Positions 26,665 to 35,127 of a stretch of 64,000 bases of DNA are shown here, one piece after another. The stretch is from positions 886 through 64,885 of the forward strand of contig DLMH01000025.1 in assembly GCA_002478115.1 (NCBI GenBank), in the 5' to 3' direction. Numbering within the stretch: the stretch's first letter is position 1; every line of letters begins with the position of its first letter. This DNA comes from Candidatus Acidiferrum typicum (lineage in GTDB: Bacteria; Acidobacteriota; Terriglobia; Acidiferrales; UBA7541). The notes beneath the pieces were generated by a model, which was given only the letters and a program-made list of their open reading frames with translations, was not told the origin of the DNA and made no database searches. The position numbers and the translations under genes are program-made.

Positions 26665-26978
26665 TGGACGAACGCGCGTTTTACACGGAGAAGGAAGAGA
26701 CCCGCAAGGTCAAGCTGATCTGCCCCAGTTGTCGCGGCGAATTCGAAGCCCCGGTGCGCTGGAAGGTCTCGCGCAAGAAAAAGGAACTCCCCCGCGGCGT
26801 CAGCGAGGAAGATCGTCGCAAGTTTGCCAAAGCCAGTTCCTTCATGGTTCGCCTGGATGATCTCGTCGCCTGCTACAAGTGCCGCAAGCGCTTCGAGCTC
26901 ACCGGCCAATCCACCGTTCTCATCAACGACAATCTCGGCGACCCCAACGAAGACCCCGAAAATTTCGGCAATCGGTGA
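26664..26978 (+). CDS. Zinc-ribbon small protein (hypothetical)
   Basis: 104-residue soluble acidic/basic protein with two CxxC pairs (LICPSCRGEF near 20 and ACYKCRKRF near 69), which together would bind one zinc. The region between is basic (KVSRKKKELPRG). Its ATG overlaps the stop of the deacetylase gene, so they are co-translated. Function is unknown; similar zinc ribbons occur in RNA- or protein-binding adaptors. Confidence 0.65.
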   Translation: MDERAFYTEKEETRKVKLICPSCRGEFEAPVRWKVSRKKKELPRGVSEEDRRKFAKASSFMVRLDDLVACYKCRKRFELTGQSTVLINDNLGDPNEDPENFGNR

Positions 26979-27165
26979 GAAGGAGGTTATCAGTGATCAG
27001 TTATCAGCAATCAGGAATCAGGATCTCCTCGCCTCAGACCGCTTTTTCCCATCTCATCGAAGCAGTTCAAATCCGCCGAGAACCGCTTCCCGATCGCTGG
27101 TTGCCTATTCTGGCTTCCTGATCGCTGATATCTGATATCCCCCTGCCGCTCGCACCAACCCAGCC

Positions 27166-27366
27166 TCAAATCTCTGGATACATCTCAAAAAACGCATTGA
27201 TGGACTGCCGGAACGTCGCCTCGATCTCTTCCTTCGTTCCCTCGATCAGGTGCATGGCAATGCGCGCCGTCCGCCCATTCTTCAGCACCACCGTGGCCTC
27301 TTTCACCTCGCCCAGGTCGTCCACCGGCAGCAGTCGCATTCCGTAAATCAGCGCTAGTTTCGCCAT
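27166..27366 (-). CDS. Conserved-looking small protein (hypothetical)
   Basis: 66 residues, MAKLALIYGMRLLPVDDLGE..., with an amphipathic C-terminal helix (KEEIEATFRQSINAFFEMYPEI). GAAGGGAA precedes the ATG. Composition and codon use match real genes around it rather than a shadow frame. No family recognised. The 187 bases between it and the zinc-ribbon gene contain short iterations of (T)ATCAG/GATCAG and no gene. Confidence 0.5.
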   Translation of the reverse strand: MAKLALIYGMRLLPVDDLGEVKEATVVLKNGRTARIAMHLIEGTKEEIEATFRQSINAFFEMYPEI

Positions 27367-27530
27367 AAGGATTCCCTTCTCGAATTCCGCGCCTACAGCC
27401 TAGCCTTCCCCTTCTCTTCGGTCAAATCACGCCCAGGCCGCCGCTAGCCTTCCCTTCAAAGACGTGGGAAGCTGTAGGCATCTTCGCCACGTAACATCGC
27501 ATCCGAAGGGGCAGCGCATAGGAGGGACAG

Positions 27531-28322
27531 GTGAAAGCCGCACGGACGTTTCAGGTTCTGACGACACTTTTCATTTTCGCGTTGAGCTTCGGCCCGCGCA
27601 GCTTCGCGCAGGCTCCTGACGGGCCACAGTCGGACCCGCCACTTCCCGCGACGCCTGCCAAGCCCGCTGCGCCCCGCCCGGCCAGTACCGGCGCAATCGT
27701 TGTCGTCCCCGCCGGAACCCGCTTTGGCGTTATCTTGGAAAATGGCATATCGACGCGAAGCGCCAAACCCGGCGATTCCGTTTACATGCGCACGTCGTTT
27801 CCCATCACGCAAAACAATCGCGTTATTATTCCCGTAGGTTCCTATCTCCGCGGTGAGATTTTGGAGTCCAGGCGGCCCGGACGCGTCAAAGGCAAAGGCG
27901 AACTCCGGCTGAAGCTGAACACGCTGATTCTGCCGACTGGCTATACGATCGATCTTAATGCCGCGCCCCGCAGCGCCGACACCGGTGGCAAGGAAACCAT
28001 GGACTCGGAAGGGAAAATGACCAGCCCTGGGGGTAAGGGAAGCGATGCGCCCACCATCATCCGCACGACCGCTGAGTCTGTCGGCGTGGGCACCGCCGTT
28101 GGCGCGATTGCAGGGGGAGCCAAGGGAGCCGGCATCGGCGCCGGCGTCGGTGGTGCCGTCGCCCTCGCGGCGTTTTTGTTGACCCGCGGGCCCGACGCGC
28201 AACTTCCGCGCGGCTCAACCCTCGATATTGAGCTTGAACACGACCTGGCTTTGGACAGCGGCCAGATTCGATTCTCGGACCTTGGCCAGCCCGCGCCCAT
28301 CACGCCTATGCCAGTGCGGTAA
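27531..28322 (+). CDS. Secreted glycine-zipper protein of TrbI/VirB10-like pattern
   Basis: 263 residues from GTG with AGGAGG seven bases upstream. A signal peptide ends SFAQ-A, then a Pro/Ala linker, then VPAGTRFGVILENGISTRSAKPGDSVYMRT and IIPVGSYLRGEI. This pattern of a low-complexity linker plus a small beta domain resembles the C-terminal part of VirB10/TrbI-type proteins. A glycine-zipper hairpin follows (GAIAGGAKGAGIGAGVGGAV, about 182-201). It has a paralogue of the same architecture at 35128-35862. Cellular role is unknown; the envelope is likely. Confidence 0.65.
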   Translation: MKAARTFQVLTTLFIFALSFGPRSFAQAPDGPQSDPPLPATPAKPAAPRPASTGAIVVVPAGTRFGVILENGISTRSAKPGDSVYMRTSFPITQNNRVIIPVGSYLRGEILESRRPGRVKGKGELRLKLNTLILPTGYTIDLNAAPRSADTGGKETMDSEGKMTSPGGKGSDAPTIIRTTAESVGVGTAVGAIAGGAKGAGIGAGVGGAVALAAFLLTRGPDAQLPRGSTLDIELEHDLALDSGQIRFSDLGQPAPITPMPVR

Positions 28323-28541
28323 TCGAAGAACGCACGCTGCGCGCAGAGTGGCAATCCTCAGTACGAGCGGCCGGGTGCCCCACACGCCGGTTTTGCGTGG
28401 GGGCCTTGGGTTCCTCTTCTCCGCGAATCTCTGCGTCCTCAGCGCTTCCTTGCCCCGAGCTGCGAGGGGTGCGTTATCCTTTTCCGGCTCTCGATCTCAG
28501 ATGGAACGCAGGCGCCTTCCATCCTCCGCACTCCGCTTCCC

Positions 28542-29126
28542 CTACAGCCCTTCCTCCAATTCCCGCGACAATACCTCCGCCTTCTTCGCCATGTTTGTCG
28601 CTCTTTGCCAATCGCTGTTCCGCATGGCCTCGCGCGCCGCATCCATGAACCCGCGGATCTTCGACGCCAAATCCGCCTGCGCCGCATTCAACGCCTTCCC
28701 GCGCGTCGCCGCCAGATTCCGCTCCGCCGCGTCCAGGCTCGCCTGTGCATCCGCCTTCGCCGCCTCCAACTCGCCCGTCGAAAGTTCCGGCACGATGGTC
28801 GGCTCGTTCGGCTTTCCCGCCGTCGCAGGTTCCGTTGCGGGTAACGCCGCCACTTTCGGCCTTGCCGGTGGATTCCGCGGCAGTCCCAGGCGCACTGGCA
28901 TCGGCGCCGGTTCCAGCCCCAGGTCCGGCGCTTCGCTCAATGCATTCTCCGCCGTTGCCGACGGAATCACCGGATGCGCCAGCACAAGATTCTCGAAGTG
29001 CGCCGCAGGCCGCTTCTTCACCAGACACCCGCCGCAAACCATCATGCTCAAGCACACGGGCACAAGCAGAATTTTCGGCCTGCGTTTACTTCGCTCCGTG
29101 GGACTCGGCGCTGGATGCTTGGGCAT
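28542..29126 (-). CDS. Putative lipoprotein, third gene of two-component operon
   Basis: 194 residues. The ATG at 29126 lies two bases past the stop of the histidine kinase gene. The N-terminus is basic then hydrophobic (ILLVPVCLSMMVCGGC), with a Cys at 34 that could be lipidated, though the lipobox is not classical. The C-terminal ~80 residues form a charged coiled-coil-like helix (AAKADAQASLDAAERNLAAT). It may act with the sensor kinase at the envelope. No known domain. Confidence 0.65.
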   Translation of the reverse strand: MPKHPAPSPTERSKRRPKILLVPVCLSMMVCGGCLVKKRPAAHFENLVLAHPVIPSATAENALSEAPDLGLEPAPMPVRLGLPRNPPARPKVAALPATEPATAGKPNEPTIVPELSTGELEAAKADAQASLDAAERNLAATRGKALNAAQADLASKIRGFMDAAREAMRNSDWQRATNMAKKAEVLSRELEEGL

Positions 29127-29128
29127 GC

Positions 29129-30985
29129 TTACGCGGCTAGGGGCAACTCGATCCGGAACGTCGTTCCGTGGCCAACCTCCGAAGTAAAGTCTATCGAACC
29201 GTTGTGAAGCTGCACGATTCGGAACGTGCTCGCCAATCCGATCCCGCTCCCTCCCGGCCGCGTCGTAAAAAATAATTGAAACACTTTTTGCCGGTGCTCC
29301 AGGGGAATCCCCTTCCCCGTATCCCCCACGGTAATTTCCGCCATATCTCCGCGCCGGCTCAGCGTCAATTGCAATTGCCCGCCAGTCGGCATCGCCTCCA
29401 CCGCATTCAACACCAGGTTCAAGATCGCCTGCTTCAGCAGCGCCCGGTCCACGAACACTTCCGGAATTCCAATCGGAATCAATTGCGCCACCTGCACACT
29501 CGTCAGCGCCAGCTCCGGCCGCGCCACTTCCAGCACTTCCTTCAGCAGGTCCGCCAACTGTGTCGGCTCCAGGCGCACATCCATCGGCCGCGAAAAATCC
29601 AGGAACCTCTTTACCACCGCGTCCAGCCGGTCGATTTCCGCGTCCAGCACGTGCACCGCCTGCTGCGCCGCCCCATCCGTCTCCGGGGGCAGGGACTCCT
29701 TCAAATTCTCCAGCCACAGCCGCATCGAGTTCAGCGGGTTCTTTACTTCGTGCGCCACGCCCGCCGTGATCCGCCCCACCGCCGCCAAGCGTTCGCTCAC
29801 CTGCAATTGCGTGTTGATGCTTTCCAGCGAATCCAGGTCCCGCAGCGTGATCAGCGCCCCCATGCGTTCCCCTTCTCCCTGAATTTCCTGTACGCTCACG
29901 CTCACGCGCTTCTTCCCTTCCAGTGTTTCCACCTCCGTCTCCGAAGCCACCTCGTGCAGCTCATCGCCCTCCAGGTGCAGCGCCTTGTGCAGCGGGTGCT
30001 CCGGCGGAAAAATATCCGTCACGCGCCGCCCCAAGAAATTCGAAGCCGGCGCCCCCAAAAATTTCTCCGCCGCCGGGCTCACCATCACCGCGCGCGCATC
30101 CCGCGTGAACAGGATCAGCCCATCTTCCAGTCCGGCCATTACCGAATTCATGTTCTCCCGCAGCGAGCTGAAAATTTCGTGCACGCCCCGCAATTGCTGT
30201 CCCACTTGCGTGATCTTTCGCCGCACCTGTCCTAATTCGTCGGTGCTCTCCAAACGCTCTTTGGTAATTGTTGCCGGTGTGTCGTAGACGCCCGAAGAAA
30301 TGCGATCCAATTGCGCCAGAATGTCCCGGATCGGCGTGAGCGCCGCCCCGCTCACCAGCGCCGCCAGGATCGTGGAGAGCGCCAGCGCCAGGATCACAAT
30401 CGTCAGCCACCACCGCAGCCGTGGCTTGATGTCGTTCAGCAGCAATGTCGTCGAAACCGCTACGCGCACTTCTCCAAACGGCTGCCCTCTCTCGCTGAAC
30501 GGATAATCCACCTCGTAAATCCGTGCGGATTGTTCCAAGATACGCACCTGCCGCACAAACGGGCTTTGCACCAGTTGCCCTAGCGGCGGCCGCCGCGTCA
30601 CCACTTTTCCCTGCAGTGACTCATCGCTCGACACCAGCGCCAGGCCGTCGTGGTCCGCGATCGTCACTTCGTAAATGGATGGCAAATCCGTTGCCGTCTG
30701 CAACCGCGCCTTCAGCCCTTCGCTGATCTCGAATGCCCGCTGCACATAATCGTGTGTTTCCTGCGGATCGCTGGAAGCCGGAAGCACCCCTTGGGCCTTG
30801 GCATCATCCACCGCGCGTCTCGCCGTGTCGAACACCTCGCGCGCCAGTTCATTGGCGCGTTTGTCCGTGTCGTGCAGCACCTGCTGCATCAGCAGTTCCA
30901 AAAACACCAGCGAGAGCACTAGCGACGACAGCAGCACCAGCCCTGTCATCACCATCGTCAATTTGGCGCGCAGCCCCAAGTGCAT
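29129..30985 (-). CDS. Sensor histidine kinase, AtoS/ZraS-like
   Basis: 618 residues. TM1 at about 8-30, a periplasmic sensor (~35-185), TM2 WWLTIVILALALSTILAALV, HAMP (ALTPIRDILAQLDRI) and a PAS domain near 275-385 (VMAGLEDGLILFTRDARAVMV). The HisKA helix has His in GRITAGVAHEVKNPLNSM (about 398), and the ATPase has NLVLNAVEAMP, DTGKGIP and GSGIGLASTFRIV. The G2 box is slightly unusual but serviceable. It lies six bases downstream of its NtrC-family partner. This is the second sigma-54-linked system in the window. Confidence 0.93.
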   Translation of the reverse strand: MHLGLRAKLTMVMTGLVLLSSLVLSLVFLELLMQQVLHDTDKRANELAREVFDTARRAVDDAKAQGVLPASSDPQETHDYVQRAFEISEGLKARLQTATDLPSIYEVTIADHDGLALVSSDESLQGKVVTRRPPLGQLVQSPFVRQVRILEQSARIYEVDYPFSERGQPFGEVRVAVSTTLLLNDIKPRLRWWLTIVILALALSTILAALVSGAALTPIRDILAQLDRISSGVYDTPATITKERLESTDELGQVRRKITQVGQQLRGVHEIFSSLRENMNSVMAGLEDGLILFTRDARAVMVSPAAEKFLGAPASNFLGRRVTDIFPPEHPLHKALHLEGDELHEVASETEVETLEGKKRVSVSVQEIQGEGERMGALITLRDLDSLESINTQLQVSERLAAVGRITAGVAHEVKNPLNSMRLWLENLKESLPPETDGAAQQAVHVLDAEIDRLDAVVKRFLDFSRPMDVRLEPTQLADLLKEVLEVARPELALTSVQVAQLIPIGIPEVFVDRALLKQAILNLVLNAVEAMPTGGQLQLTLSRRGDMAEITVGDTGKGIPLEHRQKVFQLFFTTRPGGSGIGLASTFRIVQLHNGSIDFTSEVGHGTTFRIELPLAA

Positions 30986-30991
30986 AACTTC

Positions 30992-32416
30992 TTACGTCTC
31001 CGTTTCCGCGCGTTCGCTGCCGTATTCCTTCAGTTTGTTGTGCAGCGTCTTCAGGCTCACGCCCAGCAGCTCCGCCGCGCGCGTCTTGTTGTTTCCCGTG
31101 GCCGCCAGCGTCTGCACGATCAATTCCTTCTCCATCATGTCCACGGTCGTCCCAATCGGAAATTTGAGAATGGATAGATCGCTCGGGCTTTTCGCCGACA
31201 CGCGCCCGAACTCCCCCGGCAAACTCGCCCGCGAAATCAAATCTTTCTCGCTCATGATCGCCGCGCGCTCCAGAATGTTGCGCAATTCGCGCACGTTTCC
31301 CGGCCACGTGTGGCTCATAAAGATGTCCAGCACTTCCGCGCCGATTCCACGCACGCTTTTCCCATGCTTTGCATTGATGTCGCGCAACATGTGCTCCGTC
31401 AGCAGCGGTATATCTTCCTTGTGTTCCCGCAAAGGCGGCAGGTGAATGTGAAACACATTCAGCCGGAAATACAGGTCCTGGCGCAACTGCCCGCTGGACA
31501 CCGCTTGCTCCGGGTCCTTGTTGGTCGCCGCAAGCACGCGCACGTCCACCGGCGTCTCCACCTTGCTGCCCAGCCTTCGTACCTTGTGGTCTTCCAGAAC
31601 GCGCAGCAGCTTCGTCTGCGTCGGCGCGGGCATCTCCCCGATTTCGTCCAGCAGGAGCGTTCCGCCGTCCGCCAGTTCAAAGCAGCCAATCCGCCGTTCC
31701 GCCGCGCCCGTGAACGCGCCCCGCTCGTGCCCGAAAATCTCGCTCTCCATCAGCGTTTCGGGAATCGCCGAACAGTTGATGGCCACAAACGGCCCGCCCG
31801 CCCGCGGCGATAATTTATGGATGGTCCGCGCCACAACTTCTTTCCCAGACCCCGTTTCGCCCGTGATCAACACCGAAGCCGAACTCGGCGCCGCCATCTC
31901 GATCACCCGCATCACGTCCTGCATCGGCTTCGTTCCGCCCACCAGTTCTCCAAGCCGCCCTGCTTCGCGCAATTGCCTCTGCAATACCGCCAGGTTCTGC
32001 GCGTCGCGCGCCTTGCTCAACGCGCGGTCCAGCAGCGCGCGCAGCATCGGCCCCTTCAGCGGCTTTATGATGTACCAGAACGCGCCGGACTCAACCGCCG
32101 CCACCGCGCGCTCTTCGCTGTCCTTCCCCGTGATAATGATCGCCGGCACATCTTTCAGGTCTTCGCCCAACTGCTTCAGTAGGTCCAACCCGTTCATCCC
32201 CGGTAATTCCACGTCGGCAATCACCGTATCCGGTTGGAAATTGGAAAATTTTGCCAGCGCCTCTTCGGCGCTCGCCACGCCCAGCACCTCGTAGCCCCAC
32301 CGCTGCAGCAACTGCTCGTAACCTTTCCGTGCGTTGTCCTCATCCTCGACAATCAGCACGCGGTCTCTGTGTTCTCCGGTTTCTACCGTGCGTACGGCTC
32401 GTGTCTCGTCTGCCAT
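30992..32416 (-). CDS. AtoC/ZraR-family sigma-54 response regulator
   Basis: 474 residues from ATG 32416. Receiver 20-140 (VLIVEDEDNA, phospho-Asp in VIADVELPGM, Lys in IIKPLKG), AAA+ with Walker A GETGSGKE, GAFTGA loop and Walker B GGTLLLDEIGE. Fis-type DNA-binding helix at the end (NKTRAAELLGVSLKTLHNKL). All activator motifs are intact. It is transcribed first, then the kinase and lipoprotein. Two NtrC-type systems within 10 kb in opposite orientations suggest separate targets. A longer frame to 32518 adds residues without homology. Confidence 0.93.
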   Translation of the reverse strand: MADETRAVRTVETGEHRDRVLIVEDEDNARKGYEQLLQRWGYEVLGVASAEEALAKFSNFQPDTVIADVELPGMNGLDLLKQLGEDLKDVPAIIITGKDSEERAVAAVESGAFWYIIKPLKGPMLRALLDRALSKARDAQNLAVLQRQLREAGRLGELVGGTKPMQDVMRVIEMAAPSSASVLITGETGSGKEVVARTIHKLSPRAGGPFVAINCSAIPETLMESEIFGHERGAFTGAAERRIGCFELADGGTLLLDEIGEMPAPTQTKLLRVLEDHKVRRLGSKVETPVDVRVLAATNKDPEQAVSSGQLRQDLYFRLNVFHIHLPPLREHKEDIPLLTEHMLRDINAKHGKSVRGIGAEVLDIFMSHTWPGNVRELRNILERAAIMSEKDLISRASLPGEFGRVSAKSPSDLSILKFPIGTTVDMMEKELIVQTLAATGNNKTRAAELLGVSLKTLHNKLKEYGSERAETET

Positions 32417-32562
32417 GCGGCTTCGCCTCGTCTGAATAAATACCACGAATGGAGCAACTTCGCGTGGATCATTCGACTCTAACAAGCCCCTTCCCGCTTG
32501 CCAAGCCCGCCGTCGCAACTCCCTGCTACCGTCGAGAAGGCCTATGCTTTGAGGTTTACCTT

Positions 32563-32617
32563 TGGAGTGCGGCGGCTCGCCGCCGCTTTTACAGCTGCGT
32601 GCCCGGCCGACAAACTA
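32563..32617 (+). repeat. Dispersed GC palindrome repeat, copy 2
   Basis: Same core as at 13071: GGAGTGCGGCGGCTCGCCGC then CGCTTTTACAGCTGC, with similarity continuing through GTGCCC..GACAAAC. It lies immediately outside the accessory island. Confidence 0.7.
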
Positions 32618-32684
32618 TAATTCCTACACCCGCCATCCCCCAGGCGAGCACGGCGAGGAATCTGCTATCCGTTCTATTATTATC

Positions 32685-32713
32685 TTGACAAGTCTTTCGA
32701 GATGTACTATAAT
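32685..32713 (+). promoter_or_regulatory. Consensus sigma-70 promoter
   Basis: TTGACA at 32685-32690 and TATAAT at 32708-32713 with exactly 17 bases between. Both hexamers are perfect, which is unusual in this GC-rich window. Transcription would start near 32720, about 20 bases before an intrinsic terminator. Confidence 0.8.
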
Positions 32714-32719
32714 TTTTTG

Positions 32720-32768
32720 CGTAGATAATCGCGTCCAACCGCCGGGCACCCGCCCGGCCTTTTCTTTT
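32720..32768 (+). ncRNA. Candidate ~50-nt transcript between promoter and terminator
   Basis: Start is inferred seven bases after the -10 box; the end is inferred from the T tract after the hairpin at 32741-32758. There is no room for a coding sequence. It could be a small RNA, a strong attenuated leader for the island genes, or a decoy promoter. Existence of the transcript is an inference. Confidence 0.35.
32741..32768 (+). terminator. Intrinsic terminator after the consensus promoter
   Basis: GCCGGGC (32741-32747), loop ACCC, GCCCGGC (32752-32758), then CTTTTCTTTT. Seven GC pairs and a T-rich tail on the plus strand. Confidence 0.7.
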
Positions 32769-32848
32769 ATGCCCCAATCTCTGATCCGCGCCCCACTTTC
32801 CCATCTCGCGCCAGCCAAACGCGCGCCAAATCCCTCTAACCCCCCCAC

Positions 32849-32990
32849 AATCAACACATCCATCAAAACCCTTCGCCAACCCCTGCAAAATCAACACATG
32901 CACAACCGCATCAAAACAAATGACCTACATCCCCATTACAATCAATACTTACAACACCCGATTCCCGCAACTCCCCCGAATTCAACACTT
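32849..32990 (+). repeat. Spaced AATCAACAC repeat array, left of island
   Basis: Four near-copies of AATCAACAC start at 32849, 32889, 32940 (AATCAATAC) and 32979 (AATTCAACAC), at intervals of 40, 51 and 39 bases. The part from 32877 to about 32956 aligns over ~80 bases with 34967-35045 on the other side of the island (shared CCAACCCCT, AATCAACAC, AAAACAAA in the same order and spacing). Confidence 0.65.
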
Positions 32991-33094
32991 ACAAAAATTC
33001 GGTAGTGCTTTGCTTTGAATAGGGACGGCCCGCACCGCCGCTGTTCTCTGAGAATCTAGCCAGGGAAGGGGGTGGCTTCGCCTTGGAGTCAACA

Positions 33095-33913
33095 ATGAGA
33101 AGCCGTGACTTGGCTACCCAAGTACACCTTTGGACTCGTGAATCGGCGCGATACCTACCCGTAAAACGCAATTTGGGCAAAGATAGACACGTGATCTTTG
33201 CATACATGGATGAGTCTGGGCAGGCTGAGTACAACTTGGCACTTGTCCGGCCTCATTTCGTCAGATCATGCGTTTTGGTACGTGAGAATCAGTTTGAAGC
33301 TATCGAGCAAGCGATTACTGCGTTGTGCGAAAGCCTCCCCATAAACCCAGACACTGGGAAACGCTGCGAATTTCATGCCCACTGCATTTTCCATGGCCAA
33401 AAGGATTGGAAGCCTTTTGTGGGGAACCAATCTCTGCGTCGGAAGGTCTTTTCCGATATGACCTCGATCATCTCCAAATTTAACCTTGCCATTGCATTTG
33501 CTTACGTCCACAAGAACCAGATTCTAACCTGCTACAAAAAGACTTATAGCCCTCCTGTAATCACCTTGCTCATGGCGATACGAATTGTCGAAAACTGGAT
33601 GGAGAAGAATGCTCCTGACCAGCGATGGGTTCCGTGTGTCGGTCGGAGTGATTATGACGCCCAGTTAGAAGAAGCGTTCCACGAGAATCGGAGAAGTTTC
33701 AGCCCCATCACGAGCTTAAGGGCGGTACGCGCAGCAGACTTTTGCGGGTGGGTGAGACCTAACACTTCTAAGCTCTTTTTAGCCTCGGACCTGTGTGCGT
33801 TCGCGCATGGAAGAAAAAAACAAGGTAAGGATGAGTGGGGCCTAAATCATGCTTTGAGGCCGCATGTGTTCAATATTTGGGAGTTCAAGCCCAGCCGAAT
33901 TTACGGGCTATAA
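33095..33913 (+). CDS. DUF3800 family protein
   Basis: 272 residues. FAYMDESGQAEYN near residue 35 is the family's signature opening, with Asp and Glu in the position of an RNase H-like active site. ASDLCAFAHGRKKQG near the end matches the closing motif with a further Asp. DUF3800 proteins occur in prophages, plasmids and defence-type islands; their function is not established. ATG 33095 follows GGAG; the TTG at 33083 is possible. The gene is AT-richer than its surroundings, stands between repeats related to each other, and is followed by a toxin-antitoxin-like pair, all consistent with acquisition by transfer. Confidence 0.75.
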   Translation: MRSRDLATQVHLWTRESARYLPVKRNLGKDRHVIFAYMDESGQAEYNLALVRPHFVRSCVLVRENQFEAIEQAITALCESLPINPDTGKRCEFHAHCIFHGQKDWKPFVGNQSLRRKVFSDMTSIISKFNLAIAFAYVHKNQILTCYKKTYSPPVITLLMAIRIVENWMEKNAPDQRWVPCVGRSDYDAQLEEAFHENRRSFSPITSLRAVRAADFCGWVRPNTSKLFLASDLCAFAHGRKKQGKDEWGLNHALRPHVFNIWEFKPSRIYGL

Positions 33914-34185
33914 CAATCAAGTGGCGAGGCAGCTTTGGGGGCACCCCAGCCATGGAGTCGGGGATTTGGTGTATTGAAGAGATTGTGGGATTGGCCGATA
34001 GTACAATGAGGGCTAAAGCTCCACTTGGAGGAGCAGCCTCGATTGAGCTAGACTATTGCTTCGGGGAAAGTGTAAGTTCCCCTTGTCCGTGAATGGTACC
34101 GGGTGTGGGAGTTTCCCAAACTCTAAGCGGTGCTAGATTTAGAAATAATGGCTGCAATCCCCTAGCAGCTATCAGAGGGAGAGAC

Positions 34186-34683
34186 ATGGCGCATTACCCA
34201 GTAATGTTTACATTCCAGGATGTTGTGTCTGGGAATGGCTTTCTATCCGGCGTGACGATGGCCGGCAGAGCACTCATGTGCAAAGAAAGCGATGGAAAGT
34301 GGTGGGTTTACGGAGTGCATCCCGGAGGCATGGCGCACTTCGGCGAATCTGCGATGGAAGCTTTTTCTAACTTCCGAACAAGCTACAGAACAGTCTTGTT
34401 TGATATCGCGGAAGAGGCGTCCAATTTCGACGCATTCAAAACGGAAGTTGATCGTTTTTATAACGAAGTCGGAGAGTGCGAAGAAGCGCGTTGGGAGGAA
34501 GCTCTTGAGGCGCTTCGTTCTGGAAAAGTAATACCCGAAGAGCCCTTCTCAAAACTCCCTCGCCATAAGCCTGAATCTCGCCCCTGCAAAGTCCAGGTTG
34601 AGCGCCTCGATCAGATAGCGAGCAATCGCTTCTCGTCGAAAGATAATGTTTCGGATACGTTCGAATTGCCTCTCGCGGCCTGA
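34186..34683 (+). CDS. HicB-like putative antitoxin
   Basis: 165 residues from ATG 34186 (GAGGGAGAG just before). The N-terminal ~85 residues (FTFQDVVSGNGFLSG..., VYGVHPGGMAHFGESAMEAF) follow the HicB order of strand, strand, P-G turn, G-E-S/T and A-x2-A helix. A longer charged C-terminal tail replaces the usual DNA-binding domain. Two bases separate its stop from the next small gene. By context it would neutralise that protein. The resemblance is distant and judged by eye. Confidence 0.45.
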   Translation: MAHYPVMFTFQDVVSGNGFLSGVTMAGRALMCKESDGKWWVYGVHPGGMAHFGESAMEAFSNFRTSYRTVLFDIAEEASNFDAFKTEVDRFYNEVGECEEARWEEALEALRSGKVIPEEPFSKLPRHKPESRPCKVQVERLDQIASNRFSSKDNVSDTFELPLAA

Positions 34684-34685
34684 GC

Positions 34686-34913
34686 ATGTCCGCAAAGGTT
34701 TCCTTCAAAGAGATTGAGACAATGATGGACATCTGTGCGCCGGGCTGGACATATCGCACTTCCAACCATAGTCGGGTAGTCAAATACAACGGACTCGTAT
34801 ACCGCAATCTTCCGAAACAGGATGAGATTGAAGTTGGCTTTGTCCGTTCAATGGCACGACATTTCAATATATTGGACTGCGCCAAGAAGGCGATGCCTTC
34901 TCTATCTACCTAG
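34686..34913 (+). CDS. HicA-like putative toxin
   Basis: 75 residues. The middle, GWTYRTSNHSRVVKYNGLVY, resembles the HicA core G-W-x-x-x-R-x-x-S-H-H..., where the His is catalytic for mRNA cleavage. It is followed by RNLPKQDEIEVGFVRSMARH, which matches the P-x-x-K/E-I-x-x-G-x-x-x-S/K-I helix. The order antitoxin then toxin is the reverse of the classical hicAB. Small size, basic centre and tight coupling support a toxin-antitoxin module; a second reading is a small nucleic-acid-binding protein. Confidence 0.5.
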   Translation: MSAKVSFKEIETMMDICAPGWTYRTSNHSRVVKYNGLVYRNLPKQDEIEVGFVRSMARHFNILDCAKKAMPSLST

Positions 34914-34966
34914 TTTTTCAAACTGTTCCACTACCGCCCGATCGGCTTCCTTTATTACTTCCTCCA

Positions 34967-35045
34967 ACCCCTATTAGAATCAACACTTTCAAATCTGTAT
35001 GAAAACAAACGCTTTATCCACCTTTAGAATCAACACTTTCAAAAA
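34967..35045 (+). repeat. AATCAACAC repeat, right of island
   Basis: Begins CCAACCCCT; AGAATCAACACTTTCAAA starts at 34976 and again at 35026, 50 bases apart, with AAAACAAA between. It aligns in order and spacing with 32877-32956. Together the two blocks enclose the DUF3800/HicBA-like genes. Confidence 0.65.
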
Positions 35046-35127
35046 ACAGGAGGAGGGTCATCTCCACTTCATCGCCCCAACGAGCTCGCTCTCTTTCACT
35101 CTTCCACTCTTTTACCCTTGCACTCTT

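Larger units (their letters stand above)
32417..33094. other. Left border region of accessory island
   Basis: About 680 bases without a gene. It holds a dispersed GC palindrome (32563-32617), a consensus promoter (32685-32713), a terminator hairpin (32741-32768) and spaced AATCAACAC repeats (32849-32990), each listed separately. Composition shifts from GC-rich to AT-richer at about 32660. Confidence 0.6.

Noticed and set aside
28542..29717. 391-residue reading of the lipoprotein frame
   Set aside because: The first ~197 residues overlap the histidine kinase gene out of frame; the ATG at 29126 gives the signal sequence.
33835..34092. Short plus frame overlapping the end of the DUF3800 gene
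   Set aside because: Mostly overlaps that gene in another frame; the remaining 46 codons show no motif or ribosome site.
32849..35045. Spaced AATCAACAC units read as a CRISPR array
   Set aside because: Repeats are short and imperfect, spacing is irregular and no cas gene is present.
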